NCBI GenBank assembly: GCA_963825405.1
Contig: CAWGTB010000006.1
Span: 62,001 to 126,000 of the forward strand
Direction of reading: 5' to 3'
From: JACPNO01 sp963825405
GTDB lineage: Bacteria; Acidobacteriota; Terriglobia; Bryobacterales; Bryobacteraceae
Length of the DNA stretch: 64,000 nt
The notes beneath the pieces were generated by a model. It worked only from the letters and a program-made list of their open reading frames with translations, made no database searches and had not been told where the DNA came from. Shown one piece after another: positions 1 to 10,378 of this stretch. Positions within the stretch are counted from its first letter, which is position 1. The number at the start of each line of letters is the position of its first letter. A program made the position numbers and the translations under genes.

Positions 1-1
1 C

Positions 2-382
2 ACCAAAGAATCCGTTGCAGAATTCGTGAAGGAGTTGAAATTCCTGGCTGGCGAAAAACCGATTTCGGAAACCGAGCTGGCCAACGCCAAGGCCAATCGC
101 GTGCGCGGATACGCGCAGCAGTTCGAGGCGTTGAGCCGCATCGGAGATCAGGTCGCGGAGTTGTGGGGTGCGGGGCTGCCGATGACGGATTTGCAGCGCG
201 CATCCGCCGAATTTGAGGGCACGCCGCTTGCCGCGGTCAACGCGGCGGCACGAAAATACGCGCAGCCGGCGGGAGCTTCGCTGCTTCTGGTGGGCGATGC
301 GGCGAAGATCGAGGCGGGCATTCGTGAGCTGAATGTGGGCGAAGTTGTTAAGCTGGACGTGGATGGCAAGGTGCTGCGATGA
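2..382 (+). CDS. M16-family zinc peptidase, C-terminal part (cut by window edge)
   Basis: The frame is open from base 2 to a TGA at 380-382, so this is the last 126 residues of a longer protein whose start lies outside the window. The sequence resembles the C-terminal domain of insulinase/processing-peptidase (M16) proteins: a helix with RIGDQVAELWG, then GASLLLVGDAAKIEAGIREL near the end. The HxxEH zinc motif of M16 enzymes lies in the N-terminal domain and cannot be seen, so activity cannot be judged. In many bacteria M16 proteins come as an active/inactive pair. The stop overlaps the ATG of the next gene (ATGA), suggesting co-transcription. Confidence 0.7.
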   Translation, partial: TKESVAEFVKELKFLAGEKPISETELANAKANRVRGYAQQFEALSRIGDQVAELWGAGLPMTDLQRASAEFEGTPLAAVNAAARKYAQPAGASLLLVGDAAKIEAGIRELNVGEVVKLDVDGKVLR

Positions 383-1482
383 CATTCACGCCTTTTGATC
401 TCGAGCAATGGCAGTCGCTGTATGAGACCACGGTCCAGTTCAACCTGGCGGATAGCGGCGTGCAGCCGGTCACGCTCGGCGAGTTGGTTTCCACTCCGGA
501 TGCTGTGAATCAGCTGCTGCGGACGCCGCTGCATTACCCGGCGGTGAATGGCACGGTTCGGCTGCGCGAACTCATTGCCGGGCTTTACGAAGGCGCGGGG
601 CCGGATAACGTGCTGGTGACGGTGGGCGCGGCCGAGGCCAATAGCATCACAGTTGCCGCGTTGACGCGACCTGGCGATCACGTGATCGTGATGGAACCCG
701 GCTATCGGCAAGTGAGCGGTGTGAGTCTGAACGCGGGCTGCGATGTGGAAGCATTTCATTTGCGCCGTGAGAATGGCTGGCGTCCCGATCTGGATGAATT
801 GGACCGACTGGTGCGGCCGTCGACGCGGCTGATTGCGGTGACCAATCCGAATAATCCGGTGGGGACGATTCTCACGTCCGCGGAAATGGATCGCATTGTA
901 GCCGCTGCCGAACGCTGCGGCGCGTGGCTGCTGGCCGATGAGGTCTATCGCGGCACGGAGCGATTGAGCGATCACGAGACCGCGAGTTTCTTCGGCCGCT
1001 ACGAGCGCGTGGTGTCGACGGGCAGCATGTCCAAAGCGTATGGCCTTTCCGGCTTGCGCACGGGATGGCTGGTTGCGCCGCCAGAAGTGATTGAAGCGGC
1101 GTGGCGGCGTCACGAGTACGCTACGATTTCGACCGGCATGCTCTCGATGACCCTCGCCGAAACGGCTCTAACTGAACCGCTGCGCACGCAGTTGCTTTCA
1201 CGGAATCGCGGCGCTGATCCGATCCGGATATCAGCGCATTGAAAAGTGGATCGCCGCGAGTGACGGGCTGCTGTCGATCGTGCCGCCCGGCGGCCACGGC
1301 GCTGGCATTCGTGCACTATGCGCTCGATCTTCCGTCTCTCGAAGTGGCCCACGCACTGCGCGAGCGTGCCAGCGTGCTGGTCGGCGCGGGTGCACATTTC
1401 GGCGTCGAAAATCATTTGCGAATTACGCACGGGCTGGCGCCGGCGTATCTGGATCAGGCGTTGGAGCGGATTCTGGAAACGC

Positions 1483-2694
<1,212 letters not shown>

Positions 2695-2782
2695 CGCAAT
2701 TCCTCCGGGAAGTCTTGATTTTACCATTGGAATGACGATAGGATGGCCTCCGCGCCTGTAGAGCAAGATTGGAGAGTCGATT

Positions 2783-3754
2783 GTGAAGAAACGCGTCTGG
2801 CTTCTGAGCACGTTTGCGGCACTGGCGTCGCTGGCGCTCTTTGTCACCGGCTCCGAAGCGCAGCCGGACACGGTCAAGCAGATCGTACCCGGCGTCTGGT
2901 TCCGCGAAGGCGATCTCAAGAACCTGGGCCACTGCAACAACATCATCATCGAGATGAAGGATTATCTGATCGTGGTGGACGCCAACTTTCCCAGCGGCGC
3001 GCGGCTGGCGATGGACGCCGCCAAGAAAGTTTCCAGCAAGCCGGTGAAGTACGTGTTCGACACGCATCATCACGGCGATCACGCCTACGGCAATTCCGTC
3101 TGGACCGCAGGCCGGCGCGACCACGCTGGCCTACAAGGGCGTCGCCGAAGAGATGAAGCGCTATGAGCCGGCGCGCTGGCAGGCCACGGCGAAAGACCGC
3201 AAGGACGTCGCGCGAATTGAATCAGGCTACGGTCGAGCCGCCCAAGCAGACTTTCGACAAGAGTCCGTTCGTGCTGGACGATCACGGGCGGACGGCGCGT
3301 GGAATTTCATTTCTTCGGCTGGGCGCACACGCGCGGCGACGGCTTCGTTTACCTTCCGAAGGAACAAGTGCTTTGCACCGGCGACGCGGTGGTGAACGGA
3401 CCTTACAACTACACCGCCGACGCCAACATCGGGAACTGGCCGAACGTCGTGCGCGCGGCGCAGAAACTGCAAGTAAAGTACGTGCTTCCCGGACACGGCG
3501 CGCCCGGCGGTCCGGAAATTCTAGCAGGAGAGGCCCGCTTTATGGTCGCGCTTCATGCCGCGGTGAAGAAAGCCATCGCCGACGGAAAGAAGCTGGAGGA
3601 TGTTGTGACGATGGAGGGCAGCCAGGCAAAGTCCGCATCCCTCACGCTTCCAGACAACGTGAAGAACTGGGTGGGCGACTCCTATGCGACGCAGGTGAAG
3701 GACACCTACGAAGAAATCAGCCAGAAGAAGCCGCACGGGGACCTGCCGCATTAA
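2783..3754 (+). CDS. Exported metallo-beta-lactamase-fold hydrolase (frameshifted)
   Basis: A GTG start at 2783 is followed by a clear signal peptide (MKKRVWLLS, a hydrophobic stretch, then SEAQP). The zinc-binding signature THHHGDHAYGN is at about residues 94-104. The first frame breaks near 3108. The chain resumes, with at least one more frame change between about 3215 and 3300, as FFGWAHTRGD, CTGDAVVNG and VLPGHGAPGG, the later metal-ligand segments of the fold. The C-terminus is helical. Such periplasmic MBL proteins have many substrates, and none is indicated here. The next gene follows within about 30 bases, so the two may be co-transcribed. Confidence 0.78.
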
Positions 3755-3782
3755 CACGCTGCGCGCCATCGCGTTTGCGGCA

Positions 3783-5267
3783 GTGGTTTGCGCCGGAGCG
3801 GTTGGCGCATTCCAGGTTGCCAGTGTTCCGCAGCCGCTTCCGCTGGAAACTCGATCAGTACTCGATCACATTTCGGCGGATTCCATGCGCGGGCATTTGT
3901 CGTTCCTGGCATCTGATCTGCTCGAAGGCAGGGACACGCCGTCGCGTGGATTGGAAATCGCGGCGGAGTACATCGCGGCTCAGTTTCGCAGAGCGGGACT
4001 CGAGCCGGCCGGCGACTCCGGATATTTTCAGAATGCGAATCTGGTTTCGGTGGCGCAGGCCAAAGACGGCTTCGCGCTGCAGTTGCATTCGAACGTGCAG
4101 ACGTTCGCCATCATCCGGGACGAGGCGAAATATTCTGTGCGCGCGGCGCTGATGCTCTCGCGGACACCAGTCGTCTTGCTGGATTTGGAGGCTAATCCCT
4201 CACTGGCGACCGCAGGTGGAAAAGTAGCGGTGCTGGAATTGCCGAGTTTTCGCGGACCTGGGGGCCGTGCGCTATTCGGCAAATATCAGTCCGCATTGAG
4301 AGCTCTGGAGAAAGCGAAACCAGGGGCGATTCTGCTGATGGATCGCGAGGGGAGAGCCGGTCCCGGCGGCGATGCTGCTATTGTGGACGCGTCCGAGCCA
4401 CTCACCCGGCCGCCTACGCTGTACCTGCACGGAAGGCAGGCGCTGGCCTGGTACGACGCGGTGAAGGCCGACCCAGCCGGCGCAGAGGTGTCGCTGCATG
4501 TTGCCGCGCCAGACCAGAAACCGCTACTGCTTCACAACGTGATTGGAATTTTGCGCGGGTCCGATCCGGCTCTCAAGAACACGTACGTGCTGGTCACGGC
4601 ACACTTCGATCATGTCGGCATGAAACCGGCTGGCGAGGGCGACGGCATTTTCAACGGCGCCAATGATGATGGCAGCGGCACGGTCTCCGTCATCGAGCTG
4701 GCTTCCGCGTTGTCTACGATGCGGGAGCGCCCCAAGCGCAGCATCGTCTTCCTGACTTTTTTCGGCGAAGAACACGGCTTGCTGGGCTCGCGATATTATG
4801 CGCGGCATCCGGTCTTCCCGCTGGCGCAAACGGTGGCGGACATCAACCTGGAACAGCTGGGCCGCACGGATTCGACCGAAGGTCCAAAGATCAGGACGGG
4901 CAATTTTACAGGCTTCGATTTTTCCAACGTGCCGGATATTTTCAAAGCAGCGGGCGAAAAGACCGGCATTCATGTCGTCGACGACGGGAAGAATGGCGAT
5001 GATTATTTCGCCGCCAGCGACAATGTCAGCCTGGCTGTGCTCGGCGTTCCCGCCCACACGTTCAGTGTGACCTACGAATTTCCCGACTATCATGGCGTGG
5101 GAGACGAGTGGTATAAAATTGATTACGACAACATGACCAGGGTGGATCGCATGCTCGCAGCGGGAATTTTGGATCTCGCCGGGCAGCCTGATGCGCCCAA
5201 ATGGAATGAGACCAATCCGAAGACCGAGCGTTACGTGAAAGCATGGAAGGAACTGGAAGGACGATGA
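3783..5267 (+). CDS. Exported M28-family zinc aminopeptidase
   Basis: M28 metallopeptidase of about 490 residues. Numbered from the GTG at 3783, metal-site segments are TAHFDHVG (His274, Asp276), NGANDDGSG (about 292-300), FFGEEHG (Glu329/Glu330) and a late YHGVGDE; a protease-associated-like insert precedes the catalytic core. The start is uncertain. The frame stays open upstream through codons encoding LRAIAFAAVV, which extends the hydrophobic signal sequence, but no ATG/GTG/TTG lies there; only CTG (3759) or ATT (3750) could serve. An N-terminal indel is possible. The gene overlaps the next by ATGA and follows the MBL gene closely, so both probably act on exported substrates. Confidence 0.85.
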   Translation: MVCAGAVGAFQVASVPQPLPLETRSVLDHISADSMRGHLSFLASDLLEGRDTPSRGLEIAAEYIAAQFRRAGLEPAGDSGYFQNANLVSVAQAKDGFALQLHSNVQTFAIIRDEAKYSVRAALMLSRTPVVLLDLEANPSLATAGGKVAVLELPSFRGPGGRALFGKYQSALRALEKAKPGAILLMDREGRAGPGGDAAIVDASEPLTRPPTLYLHGRQALAWYDAVKADPAGAEVSLHVAAPDQKPLLLHNVIGILRGSDPALKNTYVLVTAHFDHVGMKPAGEGDGIFNGANDDGSGTVSVIELASALSTMRERPKRSIVFLTFFGEEHGLLGSRYYARHPVFPLAQTVADINLEQLGRTDSTEGPKIRTGNFTGFDFSNVPDIFKAAGEKTGIHVVDDGKNGDDYFAASDNVSLAVLGVPAHTFSVTYEFPDYHGVGDEWYKIDYDNMTRVDRMLAAGILDLAGQPDAPKWNETNPKTERYVKAWKELEGR

Positions 5268-5620
5268 AGCGGCGTATCGTAGCACTCGCTATCGCCTTTC
5301 TATTTGCGGTTTCGGGTGCGCTTCCGCTGGCTGCTTCGATAGAAGCTGTAGCGTCGGCATGCTGCAAAACCGGCCACTCCTGCTGCCGCCGGCATGCGCC
5401 GGAACAGTCGACGACGTGGACAGCTGCGAGGGAATGCCCATCGGGATGTAGACTCGGCCCCGGAGTTTTTTCAGGTTCCTCGTTGTTCGCTCCGCAAGTA
5501 TCGGCTGCGGTCGAGCCGGTCGCGCCAGTCCTGGAACGGCTGCGAGTTTCAGAATCCCGTACCACTGCCGTTGTCTTTTCAAGCTCCCTCTATCAGCGCC
5601 CTCCTCCGCGCAGTTTCTGA
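5264..5620 (+). CDS. Small Cys-rich exported protein
   Basis: Encodes 118 residues from the ATG at 5264, which overlaps the M28 stop. The N-terminus MKRRIVALAIAFLFAVSG is a typical signal peptide. The mature part starts with a dense Cys/His patch (ACCKTGHSCCRRH) and has another CPSGC further on. It ends SLYQRPPPRSF, a tail reminiscent of small DUF2946-like proteins that sit beside metal-related TonB receptors; that resemblance is from memory and weak. A metal-binding role is an inference from the Cys/His patch and from the adjacent TonB receptor. No family assignment is made. Confidence 0.6.
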   Translation: MKRRIVALAIAFLFAVSGALPLAASIEAVASACCKTGHSCCRRHAPEQSTTWTAARECPSGCRLGPGVFSGSSLFAPQVSAAVEPVAPVLERLRVSESRTTAVVFSSSLYQRPPPRSF

Positions 5621-5662
5621 GTTTTCAGAAATACGCGTTCATCCCAATCAGGAGGAGTTTTT

Positions 5663-7870
5663 GTGAAGCTCTCTATAGTTCTGTTTTTGTGTGGTGTTAC
5701 GTTGTGGGCCGCCGTCTTTGGTTCCCTGCGTTGTGTTGTGCATGACCCTGACCATCGTCCGGTGCCGGATGCGGCAGTGCTTCTCAAGTCGGCCACCTCG
5801 GATTTTTCGCTGCATCTTTCGACCAGCCCGGACGGCACCCTCGAGGCGGCCTCGATCCCTGTGGGCGCTTACACGGTGACGGTTACGAAGGAAGGATTTG
5901 CGACCTCGGCACAAGATGTCGTCGTGACTTCAGGCAGCGCCCCGGTACTGCACTTTCAGTTGGCAATCGGGACATCGCAGCAATCGGTTGAGGTGTCGGA
6001 GACAGCACTGGTGGCGAATCCGGAAGTCATGACGCCCTCCACGATTCTCAGCCGCCGGGAAATTCAGATGACTCCTGGCGCGGATCTCAGCAACAGCCTG
6101 AGCATGATTACCGACTACGTGCCGGGCGCCTGGATCACGCACGATCAGCTTCACGTGCGCGGCGGCCATCAGGTGACCTGGGCCATTGACGGCATTCCCG
6201 TGCCTAATACCAATATCGCCAGTAACGTTGGCCCGCAGATCGATCCCAAGGATATCGATTATCTGGAAGCACAGCGCGGCGGTTATTCCTCCGATTATGG
6301 CGACCGAACTTACGGCGTGTTCAACGTCGTGCCCCGCACCGGATTCGAGCGCAACAATGAGGGCGAGTTCTACACGACGTTCGGAACTTTCGGCCAGACC
6401 AACAATCAAGTCAACTTCGGAAGCCATACTGAGAAATTTGCATATTACGCCAGCATGAACGGGAACCGCAGCGATTACGGTTTGCAGACGCCCGGACCCG
6501 ATGTGCTGCACGATCGCGCCTGGGGCCTGGGCGGCATGACCACGTTGATCTACAATCCCGACGCTGTCAATCAGTTCCGCTTGGTGACGTCAATGCGCCG
6601 CGACGATTATCAGATTCCCAACGATCTCGATGCCGCGGCCGCAGGCATTCGAGACACGGAGCATGAGAGCGACGCCGTGGTGAATTTCTCCTGGGTGCGC
6701 ACGCTGCGGCCCGGCTACGTGCTCACCGTCTCGCCGTTTTATCACTACAACCGGGCGAACTACGATGGCGATCCGAATGACACGCCAATCAGTACGACCC
6801 AGCATCGGGGCTCGCAGTACGCCGGTGCGCAGATCTCACTCGCCGCAGTGACGAAGAACCATAACGCGCGCGTCGGCGTTTACGCTTTCGGCCAGCATGA
6901 CGATGAATCCGTCAAGCTCATCGCCTACGATGGTTCGGGCAATTTCATCGCGCAGAACAATATCGCCAACGGCCACATGGAAGCGGTGTTTCTGGAGGAT
7001 CAGTACAAAGCGCTCTCGTGGTTGACACTCACTGCCGGCGTTCGCCTGACGCATTTCACGGGTGCCATTTCGGAGAACGCGGCGACTCCCCGGCTAGGCG
7101 GCGCGATTCGCATTCCACATTTGAACTGGGTGCTGCGCGGATTCTGGGGCAAGTATTATCAGGCTCCGCCGCTTTCGACGGTCAGCGGGCCGCTGCTGGA
7201 ATTCGCGGTTACGCAGGGTCTTGGTTTTATTCCGCTGCGGGGCGAGCGCGATCAGGAACATCAGTTCGGCCTCACGGTGCCGGTGAAGGGCTGGTCGATT
7301 GAGCTGAACAATTATCATCAGCGCGCGCAGAACTATTTCGATCACAATTCCATCGGAAATTCCAATGTTTTCTTCCCGTTGACCATTGATAACGCGCGGC
7401 TCTATGGATGGGAGCTGGCGGTTCGCTCGCCGCGATTGTTCCACCGCGGAGAAATCTATCTCGCTTACGCCTATGCGCACGCCGAAGGAGCGGGCACGGT
7501 CTCCGGTGGTCTCACAGATTTCTCGCCGCCCGCCAGCGGCTATTTCATGCTGGACCACGACCAGCGGCACACGCTGCATGTCGGATACAATTTCAACCTG
7601 CCTTACGGAATTACGGCGGGCGGTAACTTGTACTATGGCTCCGGCTTTACCGACGGAAGCAGCGACCTGCCCGATGCCCATTTGCAGGGACATACGACCT
7701 TCGATGCCTCGCTCGGTAAATCGTTCGCCGAGAAGTACACCGTTTCTGTGACCGCATTAAATTCCACCAACCGGCGCTTCCTGCTGGATAACAGCGAAAC
7801 TTTCGGCGGCACACACTACGCCGATCCACGTCAGATATATGTGCAACTCCGGTACCGGTTTCATTATTGA
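5663..7870 (+). CDS. TonB-dependent outer-membrane receptor with N-terminal CarboxypepD_reg domain
   Basis: 735 residues, intact. The GTG start has GGAGGAG 5 bases upstream. The order is: signal peptide; a beta-sandwich carboxypeptidase-regulatory-like domain (about 22-105, ending in IPVGAYTVTVTKEGF); a plug domain (about 115-235, with LHVRGGHQVTWAIDGIPVP and GDRTYGVFNVVPRTG); and a 22-strand type barrel ending in YVQLRYRFHY with the terminal aromatic. Such receptors import bulky ligands energised by TonB; the ligand is unknown. Downstream of the Cys-rich exported protein and upstream of a cytochrome c'-like gene, it may belong to a metal or haem-related set (inference). The terminal Tyr of the barrel indicates a complete C-terminus. 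Confidence 0.9.
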   Translation: MKLSIVLFLCGVTLWAAVFGSLRCVVHDPDHRPVPDAAVLLKSATSDFSLHLSTSPDGTLEAASIPVGAYTVTVTKEGFATSAQDVVVTSGSAPVLHFQLAIGTSQQSVEVSETALVANPEVMTPSTILSRREIQMTPGADLSNSLSMITDYVPGAWITHDQLHVRGGHQVTWAIDGIPVPNTNIASNVGPQIDPKDIDYLEAQRGGYSSDYGDRTYGVFNVVPRTGFERNNEGEFYTTFGTFGQTNNQVNFGSHTEKFAYYASMNGNRSDYGLQTPGPDVLHDRAWGLGGMTTLIYNPDAVNQFRLVTSMRRDDYQIPNDLDAAAAGIRDTEHESDAVVNFSWVRTLRPGYVLTVSPFYHYNRANYDGDPNDTPISTTQHRGSQYAGAQISLAAVTKNHNARVGVYAFGQHDDESVKLIAYDGSGNFIAQNNIANGHMEAVFLEDQYKALSWLTLTAGVRLTHFTGAISENAATPRLGGAIRIPHLNWVLRGFWGKYYQAPPLSTVSGPLLEFAVTQGLGFIPLRGERDQEHQFGLTVPVKGWSIELNNYHQRAQNYFDHNSIGNSNVFFPLTIDNARLYGWELAVRSPRLFHRGEIYLAYAYAHAEGAGTVSGGLTDFSPPASGYFMLDHDQRHTLHVGYNFNLPYGITAGGNLYYGSGFTDGSSDLPDAHLQGHTTFDASLGKSFAEKYTVSVTALNSTNRRFLLDNSETFGGTHYADPRQIYVQLRYRFHY

Positions 7871-7900
7871 GGCGGAAGGCATTAGAATGGCCTTTCGCCT
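7870..7900 (+). terminator. Hairpin just after the TonB receptor
   Basis: An 11-bp stem (7870-7880 with 7890-7900, one G-U pair) and a 9-base loop start on the last base of the receptor stop codon. There is no T-run after it, so it may be a processing or mRNA-stability element rather than an intrinsic terminator. Confidence 0.4.
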
Positions 7901-7938
7901 TGCAACTCAAAAACTCACTTTCGAAAGGTAAATGATCC

Positions 7939-8343
7939 GTGCGCAAATTGATCGCTGTAATGGCAGTAACGACTTTCTCGGCAGCTCTGTATCCGCTTGC
8001 CGCCGCCAGCCTGGAAGACACCATGAAGCAGGTGGGGGCCACGATGGGCAAGATCAAGAAAGGCATTGACGGCAAAATGCTGCATGAAGCGGCGGGCGAT
8101 GCCGAAAAGATGCAAGCCCTGCTCAAGGATTCCCAGGCAATCTTCGCCGACATGAAAATGATGGACGCCGTGGAGATGTCCAAGGCTGCGCAGTCGGCCG
8201 CCGGAGACATTGTCAGCGCCGGACACGGCGGCAACGCTGAAGCCGCATTGGCCGCATTCGGCAAGCTTGGCGGCACTTGCAAAGGCTGTCACGATGTCCA
8301 TCGCGAGAAGCTTTCCGACGGCAGCTACAAGCTGAAGCCGTAG
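7939..8343 (+). CDS. Cytochrome c'-like exported haem protein
   Basis: 134 residues starting at a GTG with GAAAGG upstream. A signal peptide (about 1-23) leads into an all-helical protein, and the single haem c motif CKGCH lies near the C-terminus (about residues 114-118), as in four-helix cytochromes c' and related cytochrome b562-like proteins. It would be periplasmic after haem attachment. Cytochromes c' bind NO or act in electron transfer; which applies is not readable. It follows the TonB receptor with about 70 bases between and converges directly on the next gene with no gap. Confidence 0.82.
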   Translation: MRKLIAVMAVTTFSAALYPLAAASLEDTMKQVGATMGKIKKGIDGKMLHEAAGDAEKMQALLKDSQAIFADMKMMDAVEMSKAAQSAAGDIVSAGHGGNAEAALAAFGKLGGTCKGCHDVHREKLSDGSYKLKP

Positions 8344-9363
8344 TTACAAATACTTTTTCAGGTCCGGAAACAGCAGCGCCTTGACCTCGGGCGTGTCGAG
8401 ATTTTCGCGCGTGATGACGCGTCCGCTCAGGTCCAGGACTTTGGGCGGCGTCTTGCCGTGCAGCTTATCCACCAAAGTCTGCACGGCCTCGTAGCCGATC
8501 TTGAATGGATCTTGAGCGACGAACGCGTCCATCACACCGTTCTTGAGATCAGCAATCATGCCGTCGGAGAAATCGAAGCCGACGAATTTCACTTTGCCGG
8601 CGAGCTTGCGTTCCTTGAGCGCGAGCGATGTTCCGGTAGCGCTGGGCTCGGTCGAAGCGAACAGGCCGTTCAAATCCGGATGAGCCGTGAGAATGTTCTC
8701 GGCCGCTGCCATGGATTTGGCGCGGTCGGACATGCCGTACTGGCGCGCGACGATCTGTATCGCGGGGAATTCTTTCGCCATCACTTCGTCGAAGCCGCTT
8801 TCGCGTTCCATCGTTGAGAAACTGCCGGGCATGTGCTGGATTACCCCCACCTTGCCTTTGCCGCCCAGAAGGCCGCCCAGCGTGCGCGCCGCCGCCTTTC
8901 CCGCTTCCTGATTGTTGGTGGCGACGAAAGTCATGTAGTTGGTGGAATCGACGCCGGAATCAAAAATGGTCACCGGTATGTGCGCCGCGGCAGCACGATC
9001 GAGCGACGTGTTGAGCGCTTGACGGTCGGAGGCGGCAATCGCCAGACCATTCACGTGCTGCGCGATCATCGAGTCGACAATCTGAATCTGGCGGCTATAG
9101 TCGGTCTCCTGTGCGGGCCCATTCCATTCCACGTCAACTTTCAAGTCTTTGCCCGCGGCGAGCGCGCCCGCCTGCACCGCCTGCCAGAAAATATGCGATG
9201 TAGCTTTGGGGACGACCGCAATGCGAGGCCGCCGCACCGCCGCCAGCCGGGATTTTGTCAGCTTGGCGCCGACCAAATAAAGTCCGATACCGAACAGCAC
9301 AAAAGACGCGATCAACAGGATCGCCATCCAACCTGGCTTCGGGGCCGGCTTGGTTTCACTCAT
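8344..9363 (-). CDS. Membrane-anchored periplasmic sugar-binding protein (Peripla_BP_4/RbsB type)
   Basis: 339 residues. The N-terminal 13-32 region is one strong transmembrane segment without an obvious cleavage site or lipobox, so the protein is probably tethered to the inner membrane facing the periplasm. The rest is a type I periplasmic binding fold with IAVVPKATSHIFWQAV, the GLAIAASDRQALNTSLDRA strand-helix and FVGFDFSDGMIADLKNG, as in ribose/autoinducer-2 binding proteins. No ABC ATPase or permease gene lies nearby, so it may serve a transporter elsewhere or act as a ligand sensor. The stop abuts that of the cytochrome gene; upstream lies the divergent ftsY gene. Confidence 0.85.
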   Translation of the reverse strand: MSETKPAPKPGWMAILLIASFVLFGIGLYLVGAKLTKSRLAAVRRPRIAVVPKATSHIFWQAVQAGALAAGKDLKVDVEWNGPAQETDYSRQIQIVDSMIAQHVNGLAIAASDRQALNTSLDRAAAAHIPVTIFDSGVDSTNYMTFVATNNQEAGKAAARTLGGLLGGKGKVGVIQHMPGSFSTMERESGFDEVMAKEFPAIQIVARQYGMSDRAKSMAAAENILTAHPDLNGLFASTEPSATGTSLALKERKLAGKVKFVGFDFSDGMIADLKNGVMDAFVAQDPFKIGYEAVQTLVDKLHGKTPPKVLDLSGRVITRENLDTPEVKALLFPDLKKYL

Positions 9364-9406
9364 CCCCGGTAGAGTATCACTCCCGGGCGGTCCGCAGAAC
9401 TCGCAT

Positions 9407-9415
9407 TGCTACAAT
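9407..9415 (+). promoter_or_regulatory. Possible extended -10 promoter element for ftsY
   Basis: TGC-TACAAT lies 13 bases before the ftsY ATG. It matches an extended -10 box, but no -35 box is evident. If used, transcription would begin a few bases before the ATG, giving an almost leaderless mRNA. Weak evidence. Confidence 0.3.
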
Positions 9416-9427
9416 GGAAAGAAATAA

Positions 9428-10378
9428 ATGATTCAAACTCTCTTTGGCTCTATCGAACAGGAGCCGACGCTTCTCGACCGGCTGAAGAGCGGCGTGGAAA
9501 AAACCCGCGCGGGCCTGGTGTCAAAGCTCGAAGATGCGATCGCCGGCCGTAAGGAGATCGATGCCGATCTCCTCGATGAGCTGGAATACACGCTCATCAG
9601 CGCCGACATCGGCGTGCAAACCACCAACGAGATTCTGGAACGCATCCGGCAGCAGGTGAGCCGTCACCAGCTTGGCGATGCCGCCGAGTTGCGCGGATTG
9701 ATTCGCCAGCATCTGCTCGAAATCCTGCAAGCGACGGAGCGTCCCCTGCCCCGCGTGGGTGAGCCGCCGGCGGTGGTGATGATGGTGGGCGTGAACGGGG
9801 CGGGGAAGACTACCAGCATCGGGAAGCTGGCGGCCCGCTATCGCGCCGAAGGGCGCAGCGTTTTGCTGTGCGCCGCGGATACGTTTCGTGCTGCCGCGAT
9901 CGAGCAGCTTGAAATTTGGGGCGAGCGAACGGCCACCGAAGTCATTCGACAGAAACCCGGCGCAGATCCCAGCGCCGTTCTTTTCGACGCCTTGCAAGCT
10001 GCGCGGGCGCGCAAGATCGATTACGTGATCATCGATACCGCCGGGCGCTTGCAGACGAAAACCAACCTGATGGCCGAGCTGGAAAAAATGCGCCGCACAG
10101 CCTCCCGCGTAGTTCCCGACGCTCCACACGAAGTGCTGCTGGTGCTGGACGCCGTCACTGGACAGAACGGGCTGGAGCAGGCGCGCAAGTTCACCGAGAG
10201 TTCGGGCGTCACCGGAATTGTACTGGCAAAGCTGGATGGCACGGCCAAGGGCGGCGTGGTGATCGCGATCGCCCGTGAACTAAATCTACCCATCCGCTAC
10301 GTGGGCGTCGGCGAAAAAATCGAAGACCTGCTGCCGTTCGATCCCGAAAAATTTATCGAATCGCTGTTCGACAAATGA
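9428..10378 (+). CDS. ftsY: Signal recognition particle receptor FtsY
   Basis: 316 residues, intact. Membrane-associated SRP GTPase that docks ribosome-SRP complexes for co-translational protein insertion. The N-terminal helical NG-type bundle (about 15-100) precedes the G domain: P-loop GVNGAGKTTS (121-130), the DTFRAAA insertion segment (151-157), DTAGR (203-207), AKLD (267-270) and GVGEKIEDL near the end. The long acidic A domain of E. coli FtsY is missing, as in many bacteria. GGAAAG precedes the ATG. The TGA overlaps the ribD ATG, so ftsY, ribD and ribE probably form one transcript. Confidence 0.97.
   Translation: MIQTLFGSIEQEPTLLDRLKSGVEKTRAGLVSKLEDAIAGRKEIDADLLDELEYTLISADIGVQTTNEILERIRQQVSRHQLGDAAELRGLIRQHLLEILQATERPLPRVGEPPAVVMMVGVNGAGKTTSIGKLAARYRAEGRSVLLCAADTFRAAAIEQLEIWGERTATEVIRQKPGADPSAVLFDALQAARARKIDYVIIDTAGRLQTKTNLMAELEKMRRTASRVVPDAPHEVLLVLDAVTGQNGLEQARKFTESSGVTGIVLAKLDGTAKGGVVIAIARELNLPIRYVGVGEKIEDLLPFDPEKFIESLFDK

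Noticed and set aside
148..1113. Long open frame on the minus strand inside the aminotransferase
   Set aside because: Opposite-strand shadow of a clear gene; composition is His/Arg-rich with no family resemblance.
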